In this document: piece after piece, positions 28,462-38,564 of the stretch
Layout: each line of letters begins with the position of its first letter
Numbering within the stretch: the stretch's first letter is position 1
Source: Opitutales bacterium
GTDB lineage: Bacteria; Verrucomicrobiota; Verrucomicrobiia; Opitutales; Coraliomargaritaceae
Direction of reading: 5' to 3'
Length of the DNA: 64,000 bases
Assembly: GCA_018607135.1 (NCBI GenBank)
Contig: JABBCA010000082.1
Coordinates: 86,065-150,064 of the forward strand
Position numbers and translations under genes: made by a program
The notes under the pieces: generated by a model
What the model saw: the letters and a program-made list of their open reading frames with translations, nothing else
Told to the model about the DNA's origin: nothing
Database searches by the model: none

Positions 28462-31400
28462 TTAGAAAGACAAAACTGGAGCCTCTATTAAACCAGATGG
28501 GAAAAATAAGTAATCTTCAGTGTAGCACTCGCCCACGGTTCGAAAGCTATCCGGCGCCGTCATAATCGATTCTTTAGGTATACGGTGAAACGGGCCAAAG
28601 AGGTTCTGACGCGTTAAACAGACCTCAATACGCAATAAGGGCTCATTCGAAAGAGCAGTCAGCTCTGCAGTGTATGGGGGAAACGCATACAGCTGCTCAG
28701 TATCTCCACAAACGACAGTTGCACACGCACCTTCAAAATTAGGCAACTGACAGATAAATGCTTGATCGCGGGCAATGTCTTTAAGCTTGGTTAGATAACT
28801 GACTCGGCCTGAATAAAACGGCAGTCCTTGATCGACCAAATCACCAATCTCTAGAAAAATTGGCATATGTGTCAGCACAAAGCCACTTGCGCGCCGCTCG
28901 ACACCAAAATCACCAAACAAATAAAGTGCCTCTAAATCGGTATCACTTTTAAGTTTCGTCCGTAGTCTTAAAAAGTTCATTCCCACTTGTAGCGCTTGAG
29001 TTGGCAATTGAGTGCGCTTCAAAGCAATATCAACCATCCAATCGAGAGGATGATTCAGTGGAATGGCTTGATCGTTTAAAAACAATTCCCAGCGCTCGGG
29101 TTGCTCGAGCACTAAGTCCAATTCTGGAGGTATGACATCCACTTCAAACCGATACTCGAGCTCAAAGTCTGGCCCAACATCCGCCTCGCCGTGACTACAC
29201 CAAGGTTGAACCATCGTGCCTGTGCGTAATGGCCACCCAGATGCCTCACGAACCTCTTTATCAATTCGCAAAATATCTTCCTCAGCTCTCCAAGCCCCGT
29301 CAGCGATACGATATCGAGCTCGATCCAAAACCAAAGCGTTCGGCTCGCTTAATTCATAATCGAAGACCCCATTGAGCATGACGGATTGAGTTGCACTCGA
29401 CTTCATAGCCACAGCGCTACCCTGAATTGAAGTCGAATTCACACGCACACGAAATACGTGCTCCTGCAATGGCTCAAAATGTAAGGGCCACTGTAAGCCA
29501 TCCGCGCTTGCACGTGCATCGACTGGCGTCATCGAACCATCACGACAGTTTAAGCAATCCACATGACCCACTGCAGCGAGATTCACATAGACGTTTTGAA
29601 TCATAGCCTCGGTAGTATTGACGAGCGCCACGAGCACCTCGCCATTTTCCACACGACGCACATGACTCATTACACCTGGAACCCCCTCATTACGATTGAG
29701 CTTCAAAAGTTGTTCACTCGCACTGCGAATCGCCATAACGATCGACGACTGACTCCAGCCCGAGCTACCAATGACTCCTGCATAAGCTAAGGGTGCTTCA
29801 CTCAGTTCGGCATCCACATAGGCCGGCACTGGACCCGCGAATACAACCGAACCGCCCGCAGCGGTGAATGCCTTCAAAAGCTTTAATGTCGATCCACGCA
29901 TCGTGTCCATTCCACCAAGGACAATCGACCGATAACGCATCTCCCCCACTCGGAAAAAGACCTCATCGTCGATAACCTCGATCTCTCCAAGACGATCCAT
30001 TTGCTCTTCGTCTCCGTAATCAAAATCAATCTGCGCATCCATCAACCACCGATACAAAGTCGCAAACTTTTCTTCGATCGCGTCGATCTGCGCAGAGTCA
30101 GAACCCAACCATTTCGACCAACCCAAATGGAACTGAGCCCAAAGCGATTCCCCAGGATGCACTACCAGCACATCACAATCCGGCTCGCCCTGCTTGAGCA
30201 CATGATTCACTCGTGCGAAATAGTCTTCCACATATTTGTAATCAGAATACCATGCAGACTGGTGCAAGATACTCGCAGGATAATCGCGCTTCGATTCCCC
30301 TGCCATCGAATACCACGACAAATGGTGACAACGTAGATTGATTCCTTGGAATGCTTGCCAATCACCGATCCGCTTGTGGCCATCGAAGCCCATATCCCAG
30401 CCCGTGCAGCCGTAGAGTTCAGACAAGGCGTAAGGCTTACCCAACTGACGCGCAGTAGACACCACTTGTTTCGCGACCCAGAATGATTCACAGCGCTTCG
30501 AGAGCACATCGATCCCAGGATAGCTCATCGTTTCGTAATAGCGAAACAGTGAACCCACTGGCACTACTTGTGCCGCCAGTGAATCTTCGTGCAGCACATG
30601 GCCAGTAAGTAATAGATCGTTCGACTCACACCAATCCGCGCAAGGCTTGGCCCAATTTTGAATGAACAAGCGCTGTAACAGCTCGACATACTGCCACTTT
30701 AATTTCGACAGCGGCTGCCCTTTATATTGAAAGATGAGTTCGGGTAATCGCCCTCGAAGGGACTGACCAAACTGAGCCTCAAACTCGTCAAATAATGACT
30801 CGGTGTAAGGTATTGAATGCGAGGGCTTGGATGCACCCGGCTGCTGCACCGCATCGCACAAAATAAAACCACGGTGTGGCTCATCCGTAAAGATACCTTG
30901 AATCGATTTACCAAAATGATGCCCACAATGCTCACGATACTTCTCATGCGTGGATTCGATAAACGCATTCGTCGCATCACGACTGAGTGTATCTAAATAC
31001 GCCCCACCATTATAAAAACTATTGGATGGATGCACTTCCCGGTAAAACACCAAGACCTGCTTACCTTGTGGACATTCTGCAAGCGCTCCACGTTCAATGG
31101 GCTCATACGCAAACAAATGCAGCGCCTTCAACTCAACGATATGTGCCTCGATGAAATCGGCCTCTTCGGGCCACGCAATGCGCTCGCCCGCACCATACTC
31201 ACGTAGAACAATCGAGCGCATCCGATGCTGCTCGTCAGTGGTAACGATACCACCCGCAGTGCCACTGGGCCAACGATCCTCGTCGTAAAGCCATCCTTCG
31301 AGTCCTGTTTCCGCACACTTTTCCGCACAAGAATTAATCAACTCAAACCACTCTTCACCCAGATACTCCGTTTGCAAACCAGTGCGTGAATGCATAAAAA

Positions 31401-31596
31401 CACCCCCCATGCCCATTTGATCCACCACGTCGATCTGTCTGAGTAACTCAGATTCTTCGAGTTGCCCATTCCAAGACCAGAAGGGTTTTCCGCGCAGTGC
31501 TGCGCCTGGAGCACGAAATTCACTTAGAAACAGATTTTCTGCGGCCTCCGTGTTTATATTTTTTGGGGATTGAGTTGGATTGGGGATACTGCCCAT
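28462..31596 (-). CDS. GH106-like alpha-L-rhamnosidase, cytoplasmic
   Basis: A 1044-residue glycosidase related to GH106 rhamnosidases. The N-terminal PFWSWNGQLEESELLRQI, MGMGGVFMHSRTGLQTEY and GWLYDEDRWPSGTAGG are hallmark blocks of this family, followed by GIFTDEPHRGF and FWVAKQVVSTARQLGKPY. A C-terminal galactose-binding-like region (about 800-1000) is present. No signal peptide is seen, so it probably acts on imported oligosaccharides. The ATG at 31596 is only one base from the operator, leaving no room for a ribosome-binding site; a leaderless start is possible, as the next Met falls inside the conserved core. It is divergent from a sulfatase gene. Confidence 0.85.
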   Translation of the reverse strand: MGSIPNPTQSPKNINTEAAENLFLSEFRAPGAALRGKPFWSWNGQLEESELLRQIDVVDQMGMGGVFMHSRTGLQTEYLGEEWFELINSCAEKCAETGLEGWLYDEDRWPSGTAGGIVTTDEQHRMRSIVLREYGAGERIAWPEEADFIEAHIVELKALHLFAYEPIERGALAECPQGKQVLVFYREVHPSNSFYNGGAYLDTLSRDATNAFIESTHEKYREHCGHHFGKSIQGIFTDEPHRGFILCDAVQQPGASKPSHSIPYTESLFDEFEAQFGQSLRGRLPELIFQYKGQPLSKLKWQYVELLQRLFIQNWAKPCADWCESNDLLLTGHVLHEDSLAAQVVPVGSLFRYYETMSYPGIDVLSKRCESFWVAKQVVSTARQLGKPYALSELYGCTGWDMGFDGHKRIGDWQAFQGINLRCHHLSWYSMAGESKRDYPASILHQSAWYSDYKYVEDYFARVNHVLKQGEPDCDVLVVHPGESLWAQFHLGWSKWLGSDSAQIDAIEEKFATLYRWLMDAQIDFDYGDEEQMDRLGEIEVIDDEVFFRVGEMRYRSIVLGGMDTMRGSTLKLLKAFTAAGGSVVFAGPVPAYVDAELSEAPLAYAGVIGSSGWSQSSIVMAIRSASEQLLKLNRNEGVPGVMSHVRRVENGEVLVALVNTTEAMIQNVYVNLAAVGHVDCLNCRDGSMTPVDARASADGLQWPLHFEPLQEHVFRVRVNSTSIQGSAVAMKSSATQSVMLNGVFDYELSEPNALVLDRARYRIADGAWRAEEDILRIDKEVREASGWPLRTGTMVQPWCSHGEADVGPDFELEYRFEVDVIPPELDLVLEQPERWELFLNDQAIPLNHPLDWMVDIALKRTQLPTQALQVGMNFLRLRTKLKSDTDLEALYLFGDFGVERRASGFVLTHMPIFLEIGDLVDQGLPFYSGRVSYLTKLKDIARDQAFICQLPNFEGACATVVCGDTEQLYAFPPYTAELTALSNEPLLRIEVCLTRQNLFGPFHRIPKESIMTAPDSFRTVGECYTEDYLFFPSGLIEAPVLSF

Positions 31597-31597
31597 T

Positions 31598-31611
31598 AAG
31601 AAACAATTCTT
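31598..31611. promoter_or_regulatory. Operator between the divergent GH106-like gene and a sulfatase gene
   Basis: AAGAAACAATTCTT is identical to the first operator near the LacI gene. It abuts the ATG of the minus-strand rhamnosidase gene and is 38 bp from the plus-strand sulfatase start, so one bound repressor could control both. A TTGACC element for the minus direction lies 14 nt upstream (31626-31631), further than at the other sites. Confidence 0.75.
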
Positions 31612-31649
31612 ATTGTCTTTTCATAGGTCAAGTGAATAGTGCTTACACG

Positions 31650-33281
31650 ATGAGCTCTTTACCCCGCCGATTTTCCATGCAATCCGTTCGTCTGTGCCTG
31701 CTTCCGGCGCTAAGTTTAGGGATTCTTGTCAGCACCACTGACGCGACAGATAAACAAGTCGCTCCGTCTCGCCCCGACATCATCTATATATTGGCAGACG
31801 ATCTCGGCTTTTCAGATCTCGGCTGTTTTGGAAGTGAGATTTCCACGCCGCACTTGGATCGCCTCGCCACCGAGGGGATTCGAATGAACCAATTTTACAA
31901 TGCCTCGAAGTGCGAACCCACCCGAGCCTCTATCATGTCAGGGCACTACTGGCCCGTCACAGGACTCGGCGTGCAGCGCGGTGCGACCATCGGCGAGGTC
32001 ATGCGCACTGCAGGCTATGCGACCTTCGCACTAGGTAAATGGCACCTAAATGCCAACCCCACCAACCGAGGCTTCGACCGATTCTTTGGTCATCTGAGTG
32101 GAGCCAGCGCTTTTTTCCCACCCATCTCGGACAGCTTTCGCCTAGATAAAAAGCCATTCAAAACCAAGGACCCCGAGTTCTACGTCACCGACGCGGTCAC
32201 CGACTACGCCCTCCAATTCATCAAAGAGTCCAAGGCCGCCAACCCAGAGAAGCCTTACTTTATGTATTTGGCCTACAATTCTCCACATAACCCGCTCCAA
32301 GCACCTCGAGCCGACATCGAAAAATATAAGGGCACCTACTTAAAAGGCTGGGAGGCCGTTCGCCAAGAGCGCTATGAGCGCATGCAGGCAATCGGAATCC
32401 TCGGCGCCGAAGCCAAACTGTCTGCGCACCCCAGCAATTTGCCGCGCTGGGACAGCCTCAGCACCGCCCAGAAGCAACTTGAAGATTTGCGCATGGCTGT
32501 TTACGCAGGCATGATTGATAATTTGGATCAAAACGTCGGACGACTCCTCAGCAGTCTGACACAACATGGGCTCGACGACAACCTCCTCGTCATCTTCATG
32601 AGCGACAACGGCGGCTCACCCTACTCGCGCACCGACGCAGTGATGCTTGAGAAAAACACCCTGCCGGGAGATCCAGGTTCGAATTGGGAAATCGGCATGG
32701 GCTGGGCAAACGTCAGCAATACCCCATTCCGACTTTATAAACGCAACCAACACGAAGGCGGCATCAGCACGCCCTTCATCGCATGGTGGCCAAGACACAT
32801 CACGAATCAGAACGAGATCAACTCGCAACCCGCGCATATCATTGACCTGCTCCCCACTTTCATGGAACTCGCAGGTGCCGACTATAAAGATGCAGGCAAA
32901 GGTAAAGCACTGCCCCCACTCCCCGGCAAAAGCTTACTACCCATTTTCAAGGGAGAAACACGCGAACCGCACGCATCGCTCTACTTTCAGCTGTTTGATC
33001 ACCGTGCCATTCGCTCAGGCGACTGGAAACTCACCGCAGTCGATGGCAAAGCTTGGGAGCTCTACAATCTCGCGCAGGATCGGAGCGAAACCACAGATCT
33101 GAGCAGCGAGTATCCTGAACGCGTCCAACAACTCTCCGAAAATTGGGAAACTTGGTGGAGCGAAGCCAACGGTAAAGCCTATAACCCAAAGCGTAACCCC
33201 ACTCCCGCCGCACACCTCCGCGACGACCGCAGCGGCGGAGCCTTTTATACCCCCACCGCCCTACCGAACCACTTAAAATGA
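31650..33281 (+). CDS. Exported formylglycine sulfatase (Cys-Glu-Pro-Thr-Arg type)
   Basis: A 544-residue S1 sulfatase. The frame is open upstream into the divergent rhamnosidase gene, but the ATG at 31650 gives MSSLPRRFSMQSVRL and a normal signal peptide (LCLLPALSLGILVSTTDA), and clears the operator. Metal ligands are in YILADDLGFSDLG, and the catalytic motif NASKCEPTRASIMSG places formylglycine at Cys88. FMSDNGGSPYSRTD supplies further metal ligands, and WELYNLAQDRSETTDLS is the usual C-terminal part. Lys and His residues of the KWHLN segment are present. It probably acts in the periplasm or outside the cell on the sulfated glycan; sugar position specificity cannot be told. Confidence 0.92.
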   Translation: MSSLPRRFSMQSVRLCLLPALSLGILVSTTDATDKQVAPSRPDIIYILADDLGFSDLGCFGSEISTPHLDRLATEGIRMNQFYNASKCEPTRASIMSGHYWPVTGLGVQRGATIGEVMRTAGYATFALGKWHLNANPTNRGFDRFFGHLSGASAFFPPISDSFRLDKKPFKTKDPEFYVTDAVTDYALQFIKESKAANPEKPYFMYLAYNSPHNPLQAPRADIEKYKGTYLKGWEAVRQERYERMQAIGILGAEAKLSAHPSNLPRWDSLSTAQKQLEDLRMAVYAGMIDNLDQNVGRLLSSLTQHGLDDNLLVIFMSDNGGSPYSRTDAVMLEKNTLPGDPGSNWEIGMGWANVSNTPFRLYKRNQHEGGISTPFIAWWPRHITNQNEINSQPAHIIDLLPTFMELAGADYKDAGKGKALPPLPGKSLLPIFKGETREPHASLYFQLFDHRAIRSGDWKLTAVDGKAWELYNLAQDRSETTDLSSEYPERVQQLSENWETWWSEANGKAYNPKRNPTPAAHLRDDRSGGAFYTPTALPNHLK

Positions 33282-33330
33282 GATTAAATCACGTCATCTC
33301 TGCGCAAGAAACCATTAGTTTGGCTACTTT

Positions 33331-33392
33331 AAGAAACAATTCATATTTCGGCGCTAAGAAAACTTGACAAGAGTTCATAAGAATAGTTTCTT
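33331..33392 (+). promoter_or_regulatory. Two operators and a TTGACA element upstream of the PEP-CTERM gene
   Basis: AAGAAACAATTCAT at 33331-33344 and AAGAATAGTTTCTT at 33379-33392 are both operator copies (centres 48 bp apart). A TTGACA box at 33364-33369 lies 9 nt before the second copy, the same offset as at two other sites. Both drive toward the gene starting at 33442. Confidence 0.75.
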
Positions 33393-33441
33393 ACGTATCT
33401 AAACCTGCAATTTAGCACCCAAATAATAACAAATCCAATAT

Positions 33442-34158
33442 ATGAATTATAAACAATACCTACCTCTTGTAGCACTCTCACTGACGAGTGTCGTTGTTTC
33501 TCAGGCGGTCACGCTAGTAGAATTCAACTTTGCTGGCTCTGGAGCCGTTAGCACCTACGCCACCGGTGATAGTCAATTTAGCACAATCAACAGCGCTGTC
33601 ACTTTCGATGACGCCACGAATGCTCTCTCTGCTATTAATTCTTGGAATTACGATGGAACTGGCACTGCTGCAGTAAGAACAGATCTCATCAACAGCGCAG
33701 CCTTTGGTTCTACATCTCGCTTTGATGTTGATCTCGGATTTGCCGCAACAGGATTTTCTTACACGATTACTTCTGTAGAAATATCAGTTCGCGCTAACAA
33801 CGACGACGGTTCCACCTTCGCATTTGGTTATCGCGACACTGGAGGCTCAGAACAAGTCGTCGGCGCTGAACTTGTTTCCACACAATCGGGACTGGATCCA
33901 CTTGGACTCTACTCTATTGATCTCAGCGGGGAAGGCCTCACAGCGACTGTCAGTTCTACTAGCTGGAACACTTCCGGAACAGGCGAACTACGCTTCTTGT
34001 TTTACGACGCTACAACAGGTGAGACTGCAAACGACAACTTCCAAGTTCACTCGATCCGCATCATCGGTGACGTGACAGCTGTCCCAGAGCCCTCATCCTA
34101 TGCACTCATCGCTGGCATGCTAGGTCTTGCTTTTGTTGCAATGCGTCGCCGCTCTTAA
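33442..34158 (+). CDS. PEP-CTERM sorted exported protein, operator-controlled
   Basis: A 238-residue secreted protein with a signal peptide (LPLVALSLTSVVVSQAV), a beta-rich middle domain (about 25-205) and a C-terminal exosortase tail: AVPEPSSYALIAGMLGL, a hydrophobic helix and RRRS. The middle domain has no family I can name. It lies in the sulfatase cluster with two operator copies upstream and a strong terminator downstream, so it is a single-gene unit of the same regulon. A surface or matrix protein that binds the target glycan is plausible. Confidence 0.85.
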   Translation: MNYKQYLPLVALSLTSVVVSQAVTLVEFNFAGSGAVSTYATGDSQFSTINSAVTFDDATNALSAINSWNYDGTGTAAVRTDLINSAAFGSTSRFDVDLGFAATGFSYTITSVEISVRANNDDGSTFAFGYRDTGGSEQVVGAELVSTQSGLDPLGLYSIDLSGEGLTATVSSTSWNTSGTGELRFLFYDATTGETANDNFQVHSIRIIGDVTAVPEPSSYALIAGMLGLAFVAMRRRS

Positions 34159-34177
34159 AAAAAACTGATTTTACTAA

Positions 34178-34207
34178 ACGGGGTTTCAAACGAAGCCCCG
34201 TTTTTTT
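34178..34207 (+). terminator. Strong intrinsic terminator after the PEP-CTERM gene
   Basis: ACGGGG and CCCCGT form the lower stem, extended by four more pairs around an AAAC loop, followed by a run of seven T. It lies 20 bp after the stop codon. Confidence 0.9.
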
Positions 34208-34267
34208 GTGTCTAAAAAAATACAACGAACAAACTTTCAATCAATGACTTCTACCAGCTAACAGACA

Positions 34268-34295
34268 TTGCCACCCACCATAAGAAACAATTCCT
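34268..34295 (+). promoter_or_regulatory. Operator with TTGCCA element upstream of the multi-domain sulfatase gene
   Basis: AAGAAACAATTCCT at 34282-34295 lies 8 nt after a TTGCCA box (34268-34273). The stretch between them closely resembles that at the LacI-side operator (CCCACCAT versus CCCACAAT). The gene starts 14 bp further on. Confidence 0.72.
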
Positions 34296-34308
34296 GTAGT
34301 CGTTAAAT

Positions 34309-37146
34309 ATGCACCTTTCTCCCCCCCTGGCTTCAATGATACTTAGTATCACTCCCCTTATCTGCCTCACGAATCAAGCGACAGCGCTGGATCGAAACCA
34401 AAATGGCATCAGCGATGTATGGGAGTCCCTCTACCCTGCTGCCGCTAGCAATTTAAACCAAGACACGGACGGCGATGGCGAAAGCAACCGCGCCGAGGGC
34501 CTAGCTTGGACAGACCCAACCGACAACAACTCCAATTTACGCATCCACAATCTATCCATTGGAGCTACCGACGTGAGCTTCAATTGGGACCAAGCACTTG
34601 GCCTACGTTATCGGATCTGGAGCAGTGCGAATCTAATCGATTGGAACCGCGAGGCCACCGAATTCATAGGCGAAGCCAATACCAACAGCCTAACTGAAAC
34701 GAAAACCAATCAAAAATTCTACCGCGCTAAGCCAGAACGCTCGTTAAATTCAGATACCGACGCACTCACGAACCGCGAGGAACACGAACTCGGCACCGAC
34801 CCCACACTCTGGGACAGTGATGGCGACAAAGTTCCCGACGATATCGAGTTTTCACTTGGCCTCAATCCACTTGGATGGGTCGATAGCGATTCCGATAGCC
34901 TGCCCGACGACTGGGAACAGTGGTGTATCCTCAACGACGATACAGATGCCTATACGAGCTTATCTGACATCGACACCACCACCAACTATGATGGCGATGC
35001 GGTAAATGATGGCACCGAGTTCAGCCTCGGAACTTCCCCCATCGAGCCTATACGCAACATTCTATTCTTCCTCACTGAAGATCAAAGCCCAGACCTAGGT
35101 GTGCTCGGCACCGTGGGGCTCGATACGCCCAACATTGATGCACTGGCGACCTCAGGGGTCAATTTTACGCGTAGTTTTGCACTGTCTCCTGTTTGCAGCC
35201 CAAGTAAAATGGCACTCTTCACAGGCACCTACCCACACGAAAATAGCGCCCAACGAAATGTCACCAACTATGGCACCAATTTCCCCCTAAGTGGCGACCC
35301 TTCGAATCTGAATCTCGGTGGTGTGCATGAGGACTTACCGACGCTCATCGAAGTGCTCAACGACAACGGCTGGTATACCGCGATCACTTCCAAGTCCCAC
35401 GTTCAGCCCATTCGCAAATTTCCATATCAAGAAGGCTTTGGCGCGGCCGCCTCCTACCCTGAAGTCCCCGCAGACGTCACTTCTTACGTAAACCAAACCG
35501 TTACCAACGCGGGTGACCGTCCATTTTTCCTCTGTCTCAACGTCGCTGCCCCCCACCTCCCTTTTCGCACGATTGCGATCAACAACAGTGTTTGGAATCC
35601 GACAGGCGGGCTGCTCGGTGATGGCGGCGTCACCAATGTAGATCCAACTAGCATTGTCGTTCCAGCGAGCGTCCCAGATGTGCCTGCAGTGCGGCAAGAT
35701 TTCGCCGACTACTACGGAGCCATTGAGATCATCGATGACCATTACGCTGCTGCCCGTGATGCCCTCATTGCCAACGGCGTCGACGGGGAGACCTTAATCA
35801 TTTTCTCAAGCGATCACGGCAACGGCCTCGCTCGATTCAAACAAAGCATCTACGGGCTACAGGTTCCCCTAATTATTGATGGTCCTGGCGTGAGTGGCGG
35901 TCGCACGATTACTGAACCGATCAGTCACCTCGACCTGATGCCCACCTTCCTCGACTTTGCCGGCATTCCACAAATGCCGTCTCTGAAGGGTAAATCGTTG
36001 CTCCCCATCTTAGCCGGCGACTCTGGCTTTGCCGATCGCAACACTATCTTGACTGCGACTCATGAAAAATACGACGCCCGTGCAGTCACAGATGGTCAGT
36101 ATTACTACGTGCAAAACATCCGCCAAGTAGACCCGCAAAACAACAGCGGCAATCCAACGAGCTACCACTACCCACAAGCCGCACTCAACGCAGATCAATA
36201 CTCCAGCGGCAGCCCATGGCATAACCGCAGCTTCGACGCAACGAAAGCCGACAATACCACACCGCAATACGAACTGCTTCGCCAAATTCTAGAAGGCGAC
36301 TTAGCAGACGAGGAGCTATATGATCTAAACACAGACCTATGGTGCACCGTGAACTTAGCTAACAATCCTGCCTACCACTCCATAAAAGCACAATTGCGCA
36401 ACGAGCTCCAAACATGGCGTATGCGCACAGATGACTATAACAGCGATCCCTCTGAAATGACACGCCGCACTGAGCGCCATACGGCACTCCCTGGAACCAC
36501 ACCGACCACAAGCCTAAGCGATACTTTCAATACTAGTAATGGGAATTTGAATACGAAAAGTAATTGGACCACGCACATCTTTGGGAATTCCTCTGCAGAC
36601 TTTGTCATTGCATCCAATCGTATCGAAACTCCCGCAGGGCCAAATCCACTGGCAGAATACACACCCGTCAGTTTAAGTGCAGAACAACCCTTCAAAGTGC
36701 GCTTACAAGTCGGCTTCAGCTCAAATAGTGTAGGTGCGGGAGTCGCCATCGGCATCGAACAAGAGCCCGATAGCGATTACACCTTCTGGCAATTTCTACT
36801 CGCTGATGGACGATCCTCAGCAGGCGGCACGGAGAAGGACGTCCGTGTGCGAAAACTGAACGACAGCGGTGCCAGCTCTACTAGTTGGCTTATTTCAGTC
36901 TCCAATCTCAATAACTACCCAAATGGCTTTTCAGTCGCCCCGAGCGAATACTTCACACTCGAAGTGAGTGGCCAAGCAGGCAGCGCCCTAGTGGACTTTA
37001 GAATCCTCAATCCAGACGGCAGCGTCTATTACGTGACAACTGACTTTGACCTAGGCGAAGTCGTGCCCGAGGGCAGCGCCTTTGGTATCACCTCTTGGTC
37101 CTCAGCCAGCGCTCTGCTCGATAATTTTGAAGTCGAACTTGACTAG
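34309..37146 (+). CDS. Exported multi-domain sulfatase with Lys in place of the motif Arg (Cys-Ser-Pro-Ser-Lys)
   Basis: A 945-residue exported protein (signal h-region MILSITPLICLTNQATA). Residues 27-245 hold Asp-rich calcium-binding (thrombospondin type 3-like) repeats such as NQDTDGDGESN and DSDGDKVPDDIE. The sulfatase domain (about 249-700) has FFLTEDQSPDLGVLG, PVCSPSKMALFTGTYPHE and FSSDHGNG. The motif Cys is residue 296, but the usual Arg is Lys300 (codon AAA at 35206), which may affect formylglycine formation or catalysis. The C-terminal part (about 755-945) is LamG/concanavalin-like (FNTSNGNLNTKSNWTTH) and probably binds glycan. Sequence and PHE/N-rich motif surroundings put it close to the sulfatase gene ending at 40462. 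Confidence 0.88.
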   Translation: MHLSPPLASMILSITPLICLTNQATALDRNQNGISDVWESLYPAAASNLNQDTDGDGESNRAEGLAWTDPTDNNSNLRIHNLSIGATDVSFNWDQALGLRYRIWSSANLIDWNREATEFIGEANTNSLTETKTNQKFYRAKPERSLNSDTDALTNREEHELGTDPTLWDSDGDKVPDDIEFSLGLNPLGWVDSDSDSLPDDWEQWCILNDDTDAYTSLSDIDTTTNYDGDAVNDGTEFSLGTSPIEPIRNILFFLTEDQSPDLGVLGTVGLDTPNIDALATSGVNFTRSFALSPVCSPSKMALFTGTYPHENSAQRNVTNYGTNFPLSGDPSNLNLGGVHEDLPTLIEVLNDNGWYTAITSKSHVQPIRKFPYQEGFGAAASYPEVPADVTSYVNQTVTNAGDRPFFLCLNVAAPHLPFRTIAINNSVWNPTGGLLGDGGVTNVDPTSIVVPASVPDVPAVRQDFADYYGAIEIIDDHYAAARDALIANGVDGETLIIFSSDHGNGLARFKQSIYGLQVPLIIDGPGVSGGRTITEPISHLDLMPTFLDFAGIPQMPSLKGKSLLPILAGDSGFADRNTILTATHEKYDARAVTDGQYYYVQNIRQVDPQNNSGNPTSYHYPQAALNADQYSSGSPWHNRSFDATKADNTTPQYELLRQILEGDLADEELYDLNTDLWCTVNLANNPAYHSIKAQLRNELQTWRMRTDDYNSDPSEMTRRTERHTALPGTTPTTSLSDTFNTSNGNLNTKSNWTTHIFGNSSADFVIASNRIETPAGPNPLAEYTPVSLSAEQPFKVRLQVGFSSNSVGAGVAIGIEQEPDSDYTFWQFLLADGRSSAGGTEKDVRVRKLNDSGASSTSWLISVSNLNNYPNGFSVAPSEYFTLEVSGQAGSALVDFRILNPDGSVYYVTTDFDLGEVVPEGSAFGITSWSSASALLDNFEVELD

Positions 37147-37580
37147 CAGCTGCAGGCGCGCGATGTGGCGGGCTTGGAGACTAGATGAAAAATCCACGCT
37201 TCCCCAAAAAACGAATTCGTTGTTTCTCTTAGCACTCGTGATGGAACACCTCACGAAGCCCGATGGACTTCGGCGAATTCTCAGAATTGGTCCTCATCAT
37301 ATCACGCACACAATCCCACCATTTTCGACAGACACCTGTAGTAGCTAAGGCTTGCCATTTCTCCAGACTTTCAACCTTTGCGTAGCCAAACAACTACTAC
37401 GACGCCTCATCAATAAAATTGATCAGTTACGCACGCCTTGCTTCACAAAGGTTTCCATCAACTTAGGCCAAAGAAGAGAGTGACGTTATCACACTCCGTA
37501 TTGTGATCTCCAGGCAGGAAGCTTGAGACTAAAAGACAATCAGCGCAAAGGCCGCCATAGCATGTATGACAAAAATTAGA
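37147..37580. other. 434-bp gap without a convincing gene
   Basis: The gap lies between the convergent multi-domain sulfatase and a minus-strand exported protein. It holds a 12-bp perfect palindrome AACGAATTCGTT (37210-37221) and some short inverted repeats, but no open frame that looks real and no clear terminator with a U-run. Confidence 0.5.
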
Positions 37581-38564
37581 TTAGTCTAGTTTAGCAATTT
37601 CATAGAAACGGATCGAATCAATTTCAAATGTTTGCTGTCGATTCGTTGGATCAAACCGGAAACTGGTAATAGTTCCAGAATTCCAATCGGCGTTGTCTCG
37701 CATATCAAATAGATAGGTGTGATAAAACTCATCATTCACAAGCTCGAATTCTACTTGACTGGCCTGCTCTCGTGCATCGCTTTTAAAGTAAATCGAAGCG
37801 TGGGCAGCTTGTGGCTCAGGTGTTCGCATACGGATTTCGATAAACGAATACACCTTAGGGTTAATTGAATTTAGACCCGTGTGCGGACTCATCTGCAAAA
37901 TCATCATGGGATCAGCGCTTGTTGGTATTCCATGATAGAATCCACCCTCAACACCAGAAAGAATTTCTTTGCCATTTTTCCCACCCAAATTATTACCCAA
38001 AAAATAGTTATTCAAGCCGCCTCGAGTTGAATTCGTTTCATCAAACTCAAAACCAAGCGTGCGACCGCGGTCTACGTAGATGTAATCGATTGAATACACA
38101 CCTGCGAGTGCAGGACCTTCGATAGGATCGATCCGTAAACCGCTACCATTATCGGGAAATGTGCCTAATGTCGCTTGTCGGCCACTTATCACCGTGTGAA
38201 TCCCCAAGGAGACCATGCGTTTATCACGAACAGGTAACGGGTAGACACTGCTCCCCTTCACCTTCTGGGTAAAACCATGGCGGATGCGCACATTAGGATA
38301 CTGGGCAAAATCGATACCTCCAACATAGCCGTCAAAAAACAACTGTGGGTCTAGCTGATTCGTGATCTGATACCGTGCGACACCTTCAGATGAAGATAGA
38401 AAACTCACTCCATTACGCAATTCTGAAGTATAGTCCACATCGTCTGAAAAATCCTCAAGCAGCAGCGAATTCATCGACGTTGGATCGATCCTTAACTCGG
38501 CGGCAGATGTGGGTAGCGTGACCACCACCCCACATAAAAGTAATGTTGATAATAATTTATTCAT
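37581..38564 (-). CDS. Exported protein with two carbohydrate-binding-like beta-sandwich modules
   Basis: A 327-residue secreted protein (signal h-region LLSTLLLCGVVVTLPTSA). It appears to be two tandem beta-sandwich modules; the signature ends are GLRIDPIEGPALAGVYSID in the first and SFRFDPTNRQQTFEIDSIRF in the second. The same LRxDP...EID pattern occurs in the trypsin-LamG protein, a sulfatase C-terminus and a PEP-CTERM protein nearby. No catalytic motif is visible, so a glycan-binding role is the best guess. It is the last gene of the sulfatase operon, its ATG overlapping the preceding stop codon (TAATG). Confidence 0.75.
   Translation of the reverse strand: MNKLLSTLLLCGVVVTLPTSAAELRIDPTSMNSLLLEDFSDDVDYTSELRNGVSFLSSSEGVARYQITNQLDPQLFFDGYVGGIDFAQYPNVRIRHGFTQKVKGSSVYPLPVRDKRMVSLGIHTVISGRQATLGTFPDNGSGLRIDPIEGPALAGVYSIDYIYVDRGRTLGFEFDETNSTRGGLNNYFLGNNLGGKNGKEILSGVEGGFYHGIPTSADPMMILQMSPHTGLNSINPKVYSFIEIRMRTPEPQAAHASIYFKSDAREQASQVEFELVNDEFYHTYLFDMRDNADWNSGTITSFRFDPTNRQQTFEIDSIRFYEIAKLD

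Noticed and set aside
37210..37221. Palindrome AACGAATTCGTT as an operator
   Set aside because: It lies far from gene starts between convergent genes and does not match the repeated operator.
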